Source: Streptomyces sp. SCUT-3 (lineage in GTDB: Bacteria > Actinomycetota > Actinomycetes > Streptomycetales > Streptomycetaceae). Taken from it: a stretch of 64,000 bases of DNA. The notes below the pieces were generated by a model. That model made no database searches. It saw nothing but the letters and a program-made list of their open reading frames with translations, and had not been told where the DNA came from. Position 1 is the stretch's first letter; every line of letters starts with the position of its first letter. Positions 28,601-36,477 of this stretch are shown piece after piece. Made by a program: the position numbers and the translations under genes. The stretch covers positions 2,708,001 through 2,772,000 of the forward strand of contig NZ_CP046907.1 of the NCBI RefSeq assembly GCF_014083985.1. Direction: 5' to 3'.

Positions 28601-30266
28601 GACCACCAGGTCCGGCTCGGTGAGCAGGGCGCCGCTCATCGCCGCCTGCTTGGCGCGGGCCCGCGACCGCACGGCCGACACCAGCTCCTGGACCCGGTTG
28701 GCCACCGTCTCCGGGTCGTTGCCCAGGGTCACCGCCGGGCCGCCGGGACGCTCGGCGGCGACGCCGCCGTGACCGGGGCGGGCGTGCGGGAGCCAGCGCA
28801 CCCACTCCCAGGCGGACGCGCCCGCCGGATCGGTCAGCACCGTGATCCGCACCTCGCGCGGGCTGTGCAGGACCGCCGTCTGCGCCACCATCCAGGCGGC
28901 GAGGGCGCGGGCGGCGGCCTGCTCGCCCGCGATGCCGACCACGCCGTCCCCGGCCAGGTCCACGCCCACCGGCATGTCGGGAACGGTCCACTGCACGGAG
29001 CGGTGGTTGTCCTCGCGGGAGGAGTCGTCCACGGTCAGCAGCGACGCCTGGCCCACCGTGCCGATGCGCAGCGCCAGGTGGTCGGGGTGGGCGCGGGTGC
29101 GTTCCCACAGCCGGGCGCCGGGGCCGACCGCCCACAGCCCGGCCGCGGCCGGGTCGGGGCCGCCCGCCACGCGCAGCCGGCGCTCCCGGTCCACCTTGTC
29201 CCGCACGTCCTGCTCCAGCGCGCCGCGGCGGGCCCGGTAGGCGGCGACGGCCTCGGTGAACTCCTTCTCGGCGGCCCGGCGGCCGGTGACGTGGTTGGCG
29301 ACGGCCAGGAACGGGCTGAAGAAGGCGAACATCAAGAAGAAGTACGACTTCAGGACGATCACCATGCCGACGCCGAAGAACATCGGCGCCAGCACGACGA
29401 GCAGCGGGATCGGCCGCTTCGCGGGCGGCGCGGGCGGCGACGGCAGGACGAAGCGCTCCGGCGTCAGCGGGGGAACGATCCGGGGCGGCCGGTTGAAGTC
29501 CAGGTACGCGCCGTCGGCGGAGGGCGCGACGGCGGCGTCCGCCTCGGTCGGCTCGGTCACCCGCAGCAGGAACTCGCCCAGGGTCAGCTGCGCGCCGAGG
29601 GGCCACTCGCGCCAGCCCCCGGGCAGCGGCTCGTACGCCTCCTCGGCGGGGTCGGGCAGCTCCGGCGGCGGCGGGGGCGGCAGCGGCACGGCGTCCGCGC
29701 GGGGGCGATCCGGCGGGGGCTGCGGCTCGGACAGCGCGGCCCTGGCGTTCCCGGTCGCGGTGCCGGTGTGCACGAGCACGGTGCCGTCCGGGCGGACGGC
29801 GACCCGGATCCCGTCGGCGGGCACGTCGCGGCCGTCCAGCGGCACGGCGCTGCCCGGCAGCGGGCCCACGCCGTGCGTGCCCGGGGCCAGCGTCCACACC
29901 CGGCCGGCCCCGGGGCCGCCGACGACGTGCAGCTCGACCCCGGCGCCGCGCGGCAGGCGCTCGCCGTCCGGGGTCCGCGACGGCGGTGCCAGCCGGCCGC
30001 GGGCGGGCCCGTACCGGGCCGGCTCGGCGGGGGCCGGGCCGCCGAGCCCGAGGCGCACGCCGTCGCGCACCCGGCCGCCGCCAGCGGCAGCGCGGGGTCC
30101 ACTTCGCGGCCGTCGACGAACAGCGCGGGCGGCTCGGCGCCCGCGGTCCCGGCCAGCCGCCCGGCCAGCGCCCGACGGAGGTGCCGGGGGCGGCGTCGAC
30201 CAGCACGTCGCGGCCGGGAGCGGCCGGGTCGGTGCCCGGCCGGCTGATGCTGAGGAAGAGTCTCAC
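25624..30266 (-). CDS. EssC-like T7SS ATPase: FHA, two membrane helices, FtsK/SpoIIIE domains (many apparent frameshifts)
   Basis: This is about 1,550 residues, starting at GTG 30266 (MRLFLSISRPG) and overlapping the upstream stop as GTGA. An FHA-like N-terminus (GTHGVGPLPGSAVPLDGRD) precedes two membrane helices (LLVVLAPMFFGVGMVIVL, YFFLMFAFFSPFLAV). The first FtsK domain has Walker A GTTGAGKSEL and Walker B LLLVIDEFATLARD. A middle domain has VLLIDGWDSL, and the last has a weak Walker A, GPPGAGRST, with VVLVDDADLL. N-terminal FHA plus two helices is the Firmicutes EssC layout rather than mycobacterial EccC. It should energise export of the WXG proteins. About 14 frame switches occur, almost all fitting one missing base. 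TGA 25624 is the inferred end; without the last correction the frame runs to 25419. Confidence 0.85.
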
Positions 30267-32122
30267 GGGTGGCGCTCGCTCCGTTCGGGCTGTGCAGAGA
30301 CCCCGCTGCCGGCGGGGGAGGGGGCGGGCTCGGGCTCGTCGAAGTCGCCGGCGCCTCCGGCGCCTCCGGCGCCAGTACCGGCCCGCGGCCCGGCGCCGAC
30401 GGCGGCGCCCGACGCGGGCGGGGGCGGCGCCTGCCCGTGGCCGGGCTCGTGGCCGGGCTCGTCACCGGGCTCGTGGCCGACGGCGGGTACGGCTCCGGAC
30501 CCGCCGTCCCGTGCGGCCGGCACCCTGCCCGCGGGCGGCGCCTGCTCCGCCACCGGGCCGTTTCCGGCGGCGGGGGCCGGTCCGGGCTCCGCGAGGGCCG
30601 CCGGTCCGTCCGCGGGCGTCCGGCCGGTGGCGGCGGAAGTTTCGGCGGGGGCTTCGGCAGGGGATCCGGCGGTGCCGGTGCGCGCGGCCGGCGCCACGTC
30701 CCGGGCTGCCTTCGCGTGCGGCGCCTGCTGCGGTCCCCGGCCGCTGCCCGCGGGCGGGACGGGCTCGGGCTCGACGAGGTCGGCCGCCGGTGCTTCGCGT
30801 GCGGGCCTGCCGTCTCCGGCACCCGGTGCGCGGCCGGTGGCCGGGGCAGGTTCGGTGAGGTCGGGCGAGGTCCGCAAGGGCGGCAGGGCCTGCGGGGTCT
30901 GCGGGGTCTGCGGAGTCCGGTCCCGGTCCGGTGTGCGGGCGGGGTCCGTGGCCGCGGTGCCGGCCGACGCCGGGGACGCGGCCGGTTCCGGGGCGGCCGC
31001 GGTGCCCGCCGGAGCCGCGGTGCCGGCCGACGGCCGGGGCGGCCGGGGCGGCTGCGGGGGCCGGCGGCCGCCACGGGCGGCGGCGCGCAGCGCGCGGGCG
31101 ACGGCGCGGCTCAAGGCCGCCGCCTCGACGTCGGCGCCCAGCTCGGGGGCCAGCAGCCGGCCGTCCGCCTCCACGTGCAGCGCCCATGCGGACCCCGGCA
31201 GGGCCGCGCCGCCCGCGAGCACGCGTGCCGCGCCCCGCTCGGCCAGTGCGCACAGCCGCGCCGCGTCCGCGGCGTCCGGCGCCCAGCACACGAGGACCGG
31301 CGGCTCGAAGCCGCCGTCCGCCGCGCCCGGTTGTTCCAGTCGTTCCAGCCGTTCCAGCAGTTCCGGCAGCGGGCGCCCGGCGAAGCGGGCGTGGACGCCG
31401 CCGGCCACCAGGACCTGCGGCCCCTCCGGCAGGGCGTCCAGTTGCGCCGTGAGCGCCTGGAGCACGCTGCGGGCCGCCGGGCCGTCGCCCTCGACGGTGA
31501 CCACGGGCGGACCGGCGCACCAGTCGGCCACGACCACGCCGCCGCTGCCGTGCCGGTCCACGCCCAGGACCAGCGGCAGCCGCTGCCCGGCCTCCGCCTC
31601 CGCCTCCGCCTCCGTCTCCGGGATCCCGCCTGCGACGGAGCCGTCCTTGCCCAGCGGCGCGGCCCAGGTCCACGGTCCCGTGGCCTCGGCAGCGCTCCAC
31701 GGCGCCGGCGGCGCCGGGACGTCGCGCCCGGCGAGCAGGACCCGTACCCGGTCCCGGGCCGGGGTGAGGGACACCGCGACCGCCCGGCACGGCCCGGCGG
31801 CGTCACGGTCGGCGCGGTCCAGCGCGTCCGCCGCGGTGGACCGCGCGTCCGGTGCGGCCAGGAACGCCGTCAGCGTCCTCGTCCTGCGCCGGTCGCGCCG
31901 CATCGTCCGCCACGGCCGGGTCACCGCGCGGCCGGTCGTCCGCGCCTCCCAGCGCGCCCGGCGCATCGCGCGCCGCAGGCCGCCCTGGCGGCGCACCACC
32001 CGCCCGCACCACCACAGCAGCGCGACGACGGCGACGAGCAGGCCGACCAGGATGATCCACGAGGTGCGGTCCGGCATCGGCAGCGCGGCGAGCGGGACCG
32101 TGCCCGCCTCCCGGCCCGTCAC
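30263..32122 (-). CDS. T7SS-operon membrane protein with Pro/Ala-rich tail
   Basis: This 619-residue protein starts at GTG 32122, overlapping the sigma-factor stop as GTGA; its own stop overlaps the EssC-like start in the same way. One membrane helix (SWIILVGLLVAVVALLWWCG, residues 21-40) is followed by a very basic stretch (RRARWEARTTGR). A compact domain of about 250 residues then shows alternating strands (RLPLVLGVDRHG, PPVVTVEGDG, PQVLVAGGVHARF). The last 250 residues are disordered and Pro/Ala/Glu-rich. The strict coupling to the ATPase gene suggests a structural or accessory subunit of the secretion machine, but it is not a recognisable EccB, EccD or EccE. Confidence 0.75.
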   Translation of the reverse strand: MTGREAGTVPLAALPMPDRTSWIILVGLLVAVVALLWWCGRVVRRQGGLRRAMRRARWEARTTGRAVTRPWRTMRRDRRRTRTLTAFLAAPDARSTAADALDRADRDAAGPCRAVAVSLTPARDRVRVLLAGRDVPAPPAPWSAAEATGPWTWAAPLGKDGSVAGGIPETEAEAEAEAGQRLPLVLGVDRHGSGGVVVADWCAGPPVVTVEGDGPAARSVLQALTAQLDALPEGPQVLVAGGVHARFAGRPLPELLERLERLEQPGAADGGFEPPVLVCWAPDAADAARLCALAERGAARVLAGGAALPGSAWALHVEADGRLLAPELGADVEAAALSRAVARALRAAARGGRRPPQPPRPPRPSAGTAAPAGTAAAPEPAASPASAGTAATDPARTPDRDRTPQTPQTPQALPPLRTSPDLTEPAPATGRAPGAGDGRPAREAPAADLVEPEPVPPAGSGRGPQQAPHAKAARDVAPAARTGTAGSPAEAPAETSAATGRTPADGPAALAEPGPAPAAGNGPVAEQAPPAGRVPAARDGGSGAVPAVGHEPGDEPGHEPGHGQAPPPPASGAAVGAGPRAGTGAGGAGGAGDFDEPEPAPSPAGSGVSAQPERSERHP

Positions 32123-32784
32123 GCGCAGTCCCGGTCGTACCGGGCGGCGGCGCGCCGGGCCTCCCGCAGCGCGTGGTGCAGACGGGACTTGACGGTGCCG
32201 AGCGGGATCGCCAGCGCCCGGGCGGTGTCGGGTCCTGGGGACCCGAGCAGGTACGTGTACACCAGAACCTCACGGTGACGGCGGGACAGTGGGGTGAGCA
32301 GCGCGACGACCTCCGCGCGGTCGGCGACCCGGGCGGGGTCGTCGACCGGCTCGGCCGGATCGGGCGCGGGGGAGGCGAGCAGGGCGGGGCGGACGCTGTC
32401 ACGACGGCTCCAGTCGATGACGACGTTCCGCGCAACGGTGAACAGCCAGGCGAGGGAGGGTTCCTGAGGATCCGCACGGGCGGCCTTGGCGGCGGCTCCG
32501 GCGGCGGCGGTGTCCTCTGCGGCCCCGGTGGCGGCCCCGGCGGTGGCCGGCGGGGGACGCCCGGCGTCCCGCCCGGCGTCGCGGCGGGCGGCGTCGCGCG
32601 CGGCCTGCCAGGCCCGCAGCAGGGTCTCCTGCACCACGTCCTCCGCGCGCTGCGGGTCACCCGGCAGCAGGCTCAGGACGTAGCGCAGGAGAGGCCCCCG
32701 GCGGGCCCTGACGGCCGCGGCGAACCGTTCGTCCGATAAGAGTGCTCTCGCCTGGTCGGGCGCGGGAGTTGCCCAGAAGTCCAT
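32119..32784 (-). CDS. ECF-type sigma-70 factor
   Basis: This 221-residue sigma factor starts at ATG 32784. Region 2 contains LLRYVLSLLPGDPQRAEDVVQETLLRAW (2.1-2.2) and later SLAWLFTVARNVVIDWSRR (2.3-2.4). Region 4 has LSRRHREVLVYTYLLG and a helix-turn-helix IPLGTVKSRLHHALREAR. Between 2.2 and 2.3 there is an unusual ~45-residue Ala/Asp/Arg-rich insert. It is the first gene of a tight operon (sigma, membrane protein, EssC-like ATPase), all joined by GTGA overlaps, so it probably drives or tunes the secretion locus. No anti-sigma gene is recognisable; the 2-TM protein upstream is one candidate. The 281-bp gap 32785-33065 should carry the promoter. Confidence 0.88.
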   Translation of the reverse strand: MDFWATPAPDQARALLSDERFAAAVRARRGPLLRYVLSLLPGDPQRAEDVVQETLLRAWQAARDAARRDAGRDAGRPPPATAGAATGAAEDTAAAGAAAKAARADPQEPSLAWLFTVARNVVIDWSRRDSVRPALLASPAPDPAEPVDDPARVADRAEVVALLTPLSRRHREVLVYTYLLGSPGPDTARALAIPLGTVKSRLHHALREARRAAARYDRDCA

Positions 32785-33065
32785 GGTGCGGTGATCCCCG
32801 GGGAGTTCGGCGCGGCAGGATCCCGTACCGGCTCCCGGTACATCGATGGTCCTGCCACGGATTCCGTAGCCTAGCCCCGATCTTCCGTGATCGGTCGTCG
32901 GCCTCGGTGGATGGCCGATTCACCGTCGCGGCTTGCGTGGCAACGCAGTTGGCCCGGCCGCCGCACCGGGCGGGCGCCGGGGCCCACGGTCCCGGCCGGC
33001 GGCTCCTGCGCCCGCCGGGGCGGGCCGTCGCCGGGACCGCGCCCGGCGGGCCGCTGCCCGGCGGG

Positions 33066-33674
33066 TCAGATCCGGGGGACGACGTACTGCTTCAGTCCGG
33101 CCCTTCCCGCCTTCCCGGCGCGCTCCTCCCCGGCGTTCCGGCGCTCCGCGTCCGTCTCCTTCCACTCCGAGGGCTGCATGAACAGCAGCACTTCGGAGCC
33201 CGGTACGACGGCCGCGCCCCCGAACAGTTCGTCACCGGCGAACCAGATGCCGTTCTCGATCCCCTCGGGCCAGCCGGAGCCGTCCGACAGGCGCTTCGCC
33301 CGCATGATGCGGGCGCCGCCGCCCTCCCCGCCGAGGCGCAGGTACAGCGTCAGCGGCCTCTGCTCGTGCACCTTCCCGACCGGGGCCCGGAACTCGAGGG
33401 GGTAGGTGCGGAACACCCGCGCGCACCTCCGGGCCGACGAGATCCGGCCGTAGAGGAGGAACGCCACGGACAGCAGGCCGATGAAGCCCGCGATGCTCAG
33501 GGGGAGCAGGTAGTCGATCTTCGTGACGATCGCCGAGAGGAACAGGGGGAGGAGGACCACGGCGAACTTCGCGAAGCGCTTGAGCGCCACGGCGTAGTGC
33601 CGTCTCAGGACCCCCTGGACGTCCGTCCCGTCGGTCGCGGTCGGCATCTGCGGGATCTTCGGCACCGTGCTCAT
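33066..33674 (-). CDS. Two-helix membrane protein of unknown function
   Basis: This 202-residue protein starts at ATG 33674, 16 bp after the preceding gene, in the same operon. Residues 38-52 and 55-77 (FAVVLLPLFLSAIV, LLPLSIAGFIGLLSVAFLLYG) form a membrane hairpin. The C-terminal half is soluble with strands such as RPLTLYLRLGG, NGIWFAGDELFGG and SEVLLFMQPSEW. I do not recognise a family. It is last in a four-gene run that begins with a WXG100 gene, so a role with those proteins is inferred from context only. Confidence 0.75.
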   Translation of the reverse strand: MSTVPKIPQMPTATDGTDVQGVLRRHYAVALKRFAKFAVVLLPLFLSAIVTKIDYLLPLSIAGFIGLLSVAFLLYGRISSARRCARVFRTYPLEFRAPVGKVHEQRPLTLYLRLGGEGGGARIMRAKRLSDGSGWPEGIENGIWFAGDELFGGAAVVPGSEVLLFMQPSEWKETDAERRNAGEERAGKAGRAGLKQYVVPRI

Positions 33675-33690
33675 TCCTCCTTCTCGGCGG

Positions 33691-34395
33691 TCACCCGAAC
33701 GGGCTCCGCGTCTCCTCCGCGCCGGAACCGGAGGCCCCCGGCCCGGAACCGTGCCGCGCCGCCGCGGCCGGGTCGGTGAACGTCACCGTACGGGCGACTC
33801 CGAGCAGGACGCCACGGTAGTCGTCGGCGAGATCCACCGACGCGGTCACCAACTGCACGACCACGGCGGACGAGGAGGCGGTGTCCGGTATGGCCACCGT
33901 TCCCTGCCACACCGTCCCCTGCCGGGGCCCCTCCTGGCCCTCGGGAGGAGCGCCGGGGGCCGTCGTCTTCCGTACCTGCTCCATCAGGAAGCCCGTTCCG
34001 GCGGGGAGTTCGACGGGCAGGACGCCGCCGTCCGGTCCGGTCCCGGCGCCTTGGGCCAGCATCCTGGCGAGTACGGCCTTGGGGTTGACCCCCGGCATCG
34101 GGACGCTGGAGACCGTCAGGACGGACAGTGCGGGGGTGCCGTTGTCGTCGGGGTGCATGCCGAGTGCCCATCCCAGCACGTGCTGCCGCTGCAGCATCGT
34201 GACGACCACGGCGTAGAGGCGGAACACCTGGTCGGCCCGGTCGCGGGCCTCCTCGGGGAGTTCTGCGACCTGCCGGGCCACCTCTTCGAGCCCTTCGGGC
34301 GTCGGGTGGAGGTCCAGGCGGCGGTATCCGTGGGGGATTCCGTACCAGAAGGCCGGTTCCGGCTCGGCCACTGCGGCGCCGAACACGTCGTTCAC
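33691..34395 (-). CDS. Uncharacterised T7SS-operon protein
   Basis: This 234-residue soluble protein starts at GTG 34395, overlapping the previous stop as GTGA. It begins NDVFGAAVAEPEPAFWYGIP, has an amphipathic helical part (EGLEEVARQVAELPEEARDR) and then mixed strands (HVLGWALGMHPDD, PALSVLTVSSVPM, SSAVVVQLVTAS). No signal peptide, membrane helix or catalytic motif is seen. Its place between a T7SS signal-domain protein and a membrane protein suggests an export accessory or chaperone comparable in position to EspG-like factors; sequence likeness to EspG is not claimed. Confidence 0.75.
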   Translation of the reverse strand: MNDVFGAAVAEPEPAFWYGIPHGYRRLDLHPTPEGLEEVARQVAELPEEARDRADQVFRLYAVVVTMLQRQHVLGWALGMHPDDNGTPALSVLTVSSVPMPGVNPKAVLARMLAQGAGTGPDGGVLPVELPAGTGFLMEQVRKTTAPGAPPEGQEGPRQGTVWQGTVAIPDTASSSAVVVQLVTASVDLADDYRGVLLGVARTVTFTDPAAAARHGSGPGASGSGAEETRSPFG

Positions 34396-35672
34396 AGTCG
34401 TATGCCCCTCACGAGTTCGGCGACGTCGGTGGTGATCTCGCCGAACGCGCCGGGTGCGCCGCGCCCGGCGGCCACCGCCTTGGTGGCCTCGGCGGAGTCG
34501 TGCCCGATGCCCTCGTCCGGTATGACCTTGAGGGTCTCCAGGGACGACGCCGTGTTCGCGGCCACGTTGATGCCGTTGAAGGCGTAGTCGATGTTCTTGG
34601 CGCTGGTGGCGACGTCGAGGGCCTTGAACGAGAAGGCCGGGACGATCTCGCCGGTGAAGGCGCTCGCCTTGGCGCCGAGCGACATGGCCTCCCCGCCCTC
34701 GCGGGCGATCGCCGCGGCGAGGCCCGCCTCGCTGCCCGCCCTGGCGAGGGCGCCCACCCCCGGCACCATGCCGAGGGTGTCGCCGCCGACGGAGGCCCAC
34801 GCGGTCAGGCCCTCCTTCCAGCCGTACTTGCCCATCAGCGAGTCCCTGAAGTCCTCGCTGGCGAGGTTCTTGCCCAGGGAGGCGGCGCTGGCGACGACGG
34901 CGATTCCGGCGAACAGCGGTGCCAGCGGCGTGGGGAGGAGGGCCAGCAGACCGGCGACGGCACCGATGGTCCCGGCGTGGTCCAGCAGGAACTTGCCGGC
35001 CGCGGCAAGCCCCTCGCCGATGGCGTCGAGTGTCTTGCCGAACCATCCCGGCTCCTTGGGAGCCAGTTTGTCGTCGGCCTCGTCGAGTTTTTTGGCGACG
35101 GCGTCGGACAGGTTGCCGTGCTCGTCCTCCAGCTCGCGTGCCTTGGCGATGACGTCGTCGTAGGCCGTGTTGGCCTTGTTGAGGCTGGTGGTGGCCTCCC
35201 CCAGGGCGCGCTCGGCCGCCCTGAGGCGTTCCGTCGCGGCGTCGGCCTCCTCCTGCGTGGGGAATTCCTTGTTGGCGAGCTTGAGGTCCGGGTGCCGTGC
35301 GGCCTCGTCGTACCGCTTCTCGGCCTTCTCGGCGGCGGCCTTCTTCTCGGCCGCGGCGTCGTCGTACTTCTTTGCCAGGTCCCGGTTGGACGACAGGTCG
35401 CCGTGCCAGTCGCCCAGCGCCTTGGCGGCCTTCTCCAGGGAGCGCGCGGCGTTCTTCATGAACAGCGGGAGGTCGCCGTCGAGGGCGTCGCGGAAGGCGT
35501 CGGCGGCGTCGCCCTCCCAGTAGGTGCTCTCGCCGAGCAGCTTCTCGACCTGCTGGTGGGAGTTGCGCAGCGCGGTCGCCGCCGCGTTCACCTTGGTGTG
35601 CAGGGCGGAGACTTCCTCCGGTATCCCGGGCACCGGGTTCCAGCCGAGGTGGGTGTACGGGTTGGCGGCCAT
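34392..35672 (-). CDS. T7SS signal-domain protein with WEG motif and hydrophobic middle
   Basis: This 426-residue protein starts at ATG 35672, overlapping the upstream stop as TGATG. The N-terminus HLGWNPVPGIPEEV fits the putative T7SS secretion-signal pattern, and YWEGDAADAF (WEG at 52-54) is a WXG-type turn in a helical hairpin. A long charged coiled coil follows (about 95-215), then Gly/Ala-rich hydrophobic stretches (GTIGAVAGLLALLPTPLAPLF and ASLGKNLAS), resembling membrane-inserting regions of LXG or polymorphic toxins. No known toxin domain is visible at the C-terminus. It is probably a secreted substrate with the neighbouring WXG100 protein as partner. Confidence 0.82.
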   Translation of the reverse strand: MAANPYTHLGWNPVPGIPEEVSALHTKVNAAATALRNSHQQVEKLLGESTYWEGDAADAFRDALDGDLPLFMKNAARSLEKAAKALGDWHGDLSSNRDLAKKYDDAAAEKKAAAEKAEKRYDEAARHPDLKLANKEFPTQEEADAATERLRAAERALGEATTSLNKANTAYDDVIAKARELEDEHGNLSDAVAKKLDEADDKLAPKEPGWFGKTLDAIGEGLAAAGKFLLDHAGTIGAVAGLLALLPTPLAPLFAGIAVVASAASLGKNLASEDFRDSLMGKYGWKEGLTAWASVGGDTLGMVPGVGALARAGSEAGLAAAIAREGGEAMSLGAKASAFTGEIVPAFSFKALDVATSAKNIDYAFNGINVAANTASSLETLKVIPDEGIGHDSAEATKAVAAGRGAPGAFGEITTDVAELVRGIRL

Positions 35673-35995
35673 CAGTTCTTCCCACCGCCCGAGGCCGATG
35701 CGTTCTCCACCTTTTTGAGGGCGTCGGCGAGGTTCTTCTCGAACTCCGCGTAGCTCTTCTTGTTCTCCTTCACGCCCTCGCTGATGGCGCTGATCATTTC
35801 CTTCATCTGCTCGGACCCGTGGCTCCACCTCTCCTGGAAGGTGTCACAGGCCTTGTCCAGACGGGCCGTCCCGATCTGGTCGGAGCGCACGTGCGAGAGC
35901 GCCTTGCGCGCCTCGTCCAGGTCTTTCACGGATTGCTGCAACATCGACACGAACTTGTCCAGTTGGTCGATGTCGGTCTTGAAGCCGTCCCCCAC
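35672..35995 (-). CDS. WXG100-family protein
   Basis: This 107-residue protein starts at GTG 35995, with GAGAGG upstream. Two amphipathic helices flank a turn: DQLDKFVSMLQQSVKDLDEAR, then QERWSHGSEQMKEMISAI. The turn reads W-S-H-G, a loose WXG. The C-terminal tail is KKVENASASGGGKN. Length and helix pattern are those of ESAT-6-like proteins. It is first in the operon with the signal-domain protein and likely forms a heterodimer with it or pilots it to the ATPase. Confidence 0.85.
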   Translation of the reverse strand: MGDGFKTDIDQLDKFVSMLQQSVKDLDEARKALSHVRSDQIGTARLDKACDTFQERWSHGSEQMKEMISAISEGVKENKKSYAEFEKNLADALKKVENASASGGGKN

Positions 35996-36192
35996 GAAGT
36001 GAACCTCTCGACAGCGGCGGGTCAAACGGAACTGCGGCACGCGGGACGCGGGAGGGGACTCCTTCCTGCGGCGCTGCCGCCACGGCAGCCTAGCCCCGAA
36101 CCTCCGTTGCAGATCAGCCGGTTCGCGGCGGCTGTACGGCGGGGCCTCCGGGCCGGCCCGGGGCGGCCGCGGCAGGGCCGCGGAGAACGGCG

Positions 36193-36266
36193 CGGCCGGT
36201 CCGTCGGGAAGGTGCCCCCGCGGCTCCCCCGTGGTCGCGGAGACGCTCTTCCCGACGGACCGGCCG
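36193..36266. repeat. Perfect 19-bp inverted repeat, 36-bp spacer
   Basis: CGGCCGGTCCGTCGGGAAG (36193-36211) is exactly complementary to CTTCCCGACGGACCGGCCG (36248-36266). It lies in the 482-bp gap between the WXG100 operon start and the PucR-type gene end, both on the minus strand. It may terminate the regulator transcript or act as a cis element of the WXG operon. The rest of the gap has no gene. Confidence 0.8.
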
Positions 36267-36477
36267 AGTCCGTGCACAAGGACGTTAAACGGGGGCGGGC
36301 GGGTGAAGCGAGGTTCTCTTCGCACAGCACGGGGGCTTGCGGGTTTCTCCCTGCACAGCCTCGGTACGGAGCCGCCGCTGTGAAGAGAGGGAAGGAAGTG
36401 GCGGCGCTCTGCTGGACGGGACGGGACGGAGCAGGGCGGGGCGTAGTGGGACGGGGACGGGGTGGGGCGCCGTCGGC

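Noticed and set aside
20748..30266. True pseudogenes or programmed frameshifting in the T7SS genes
   Set aside because: Too many switches, almost all one base and confined to one interval, with intact codon use. Sequence error explains this better. Programmed sites would be few and have slippery motifs.
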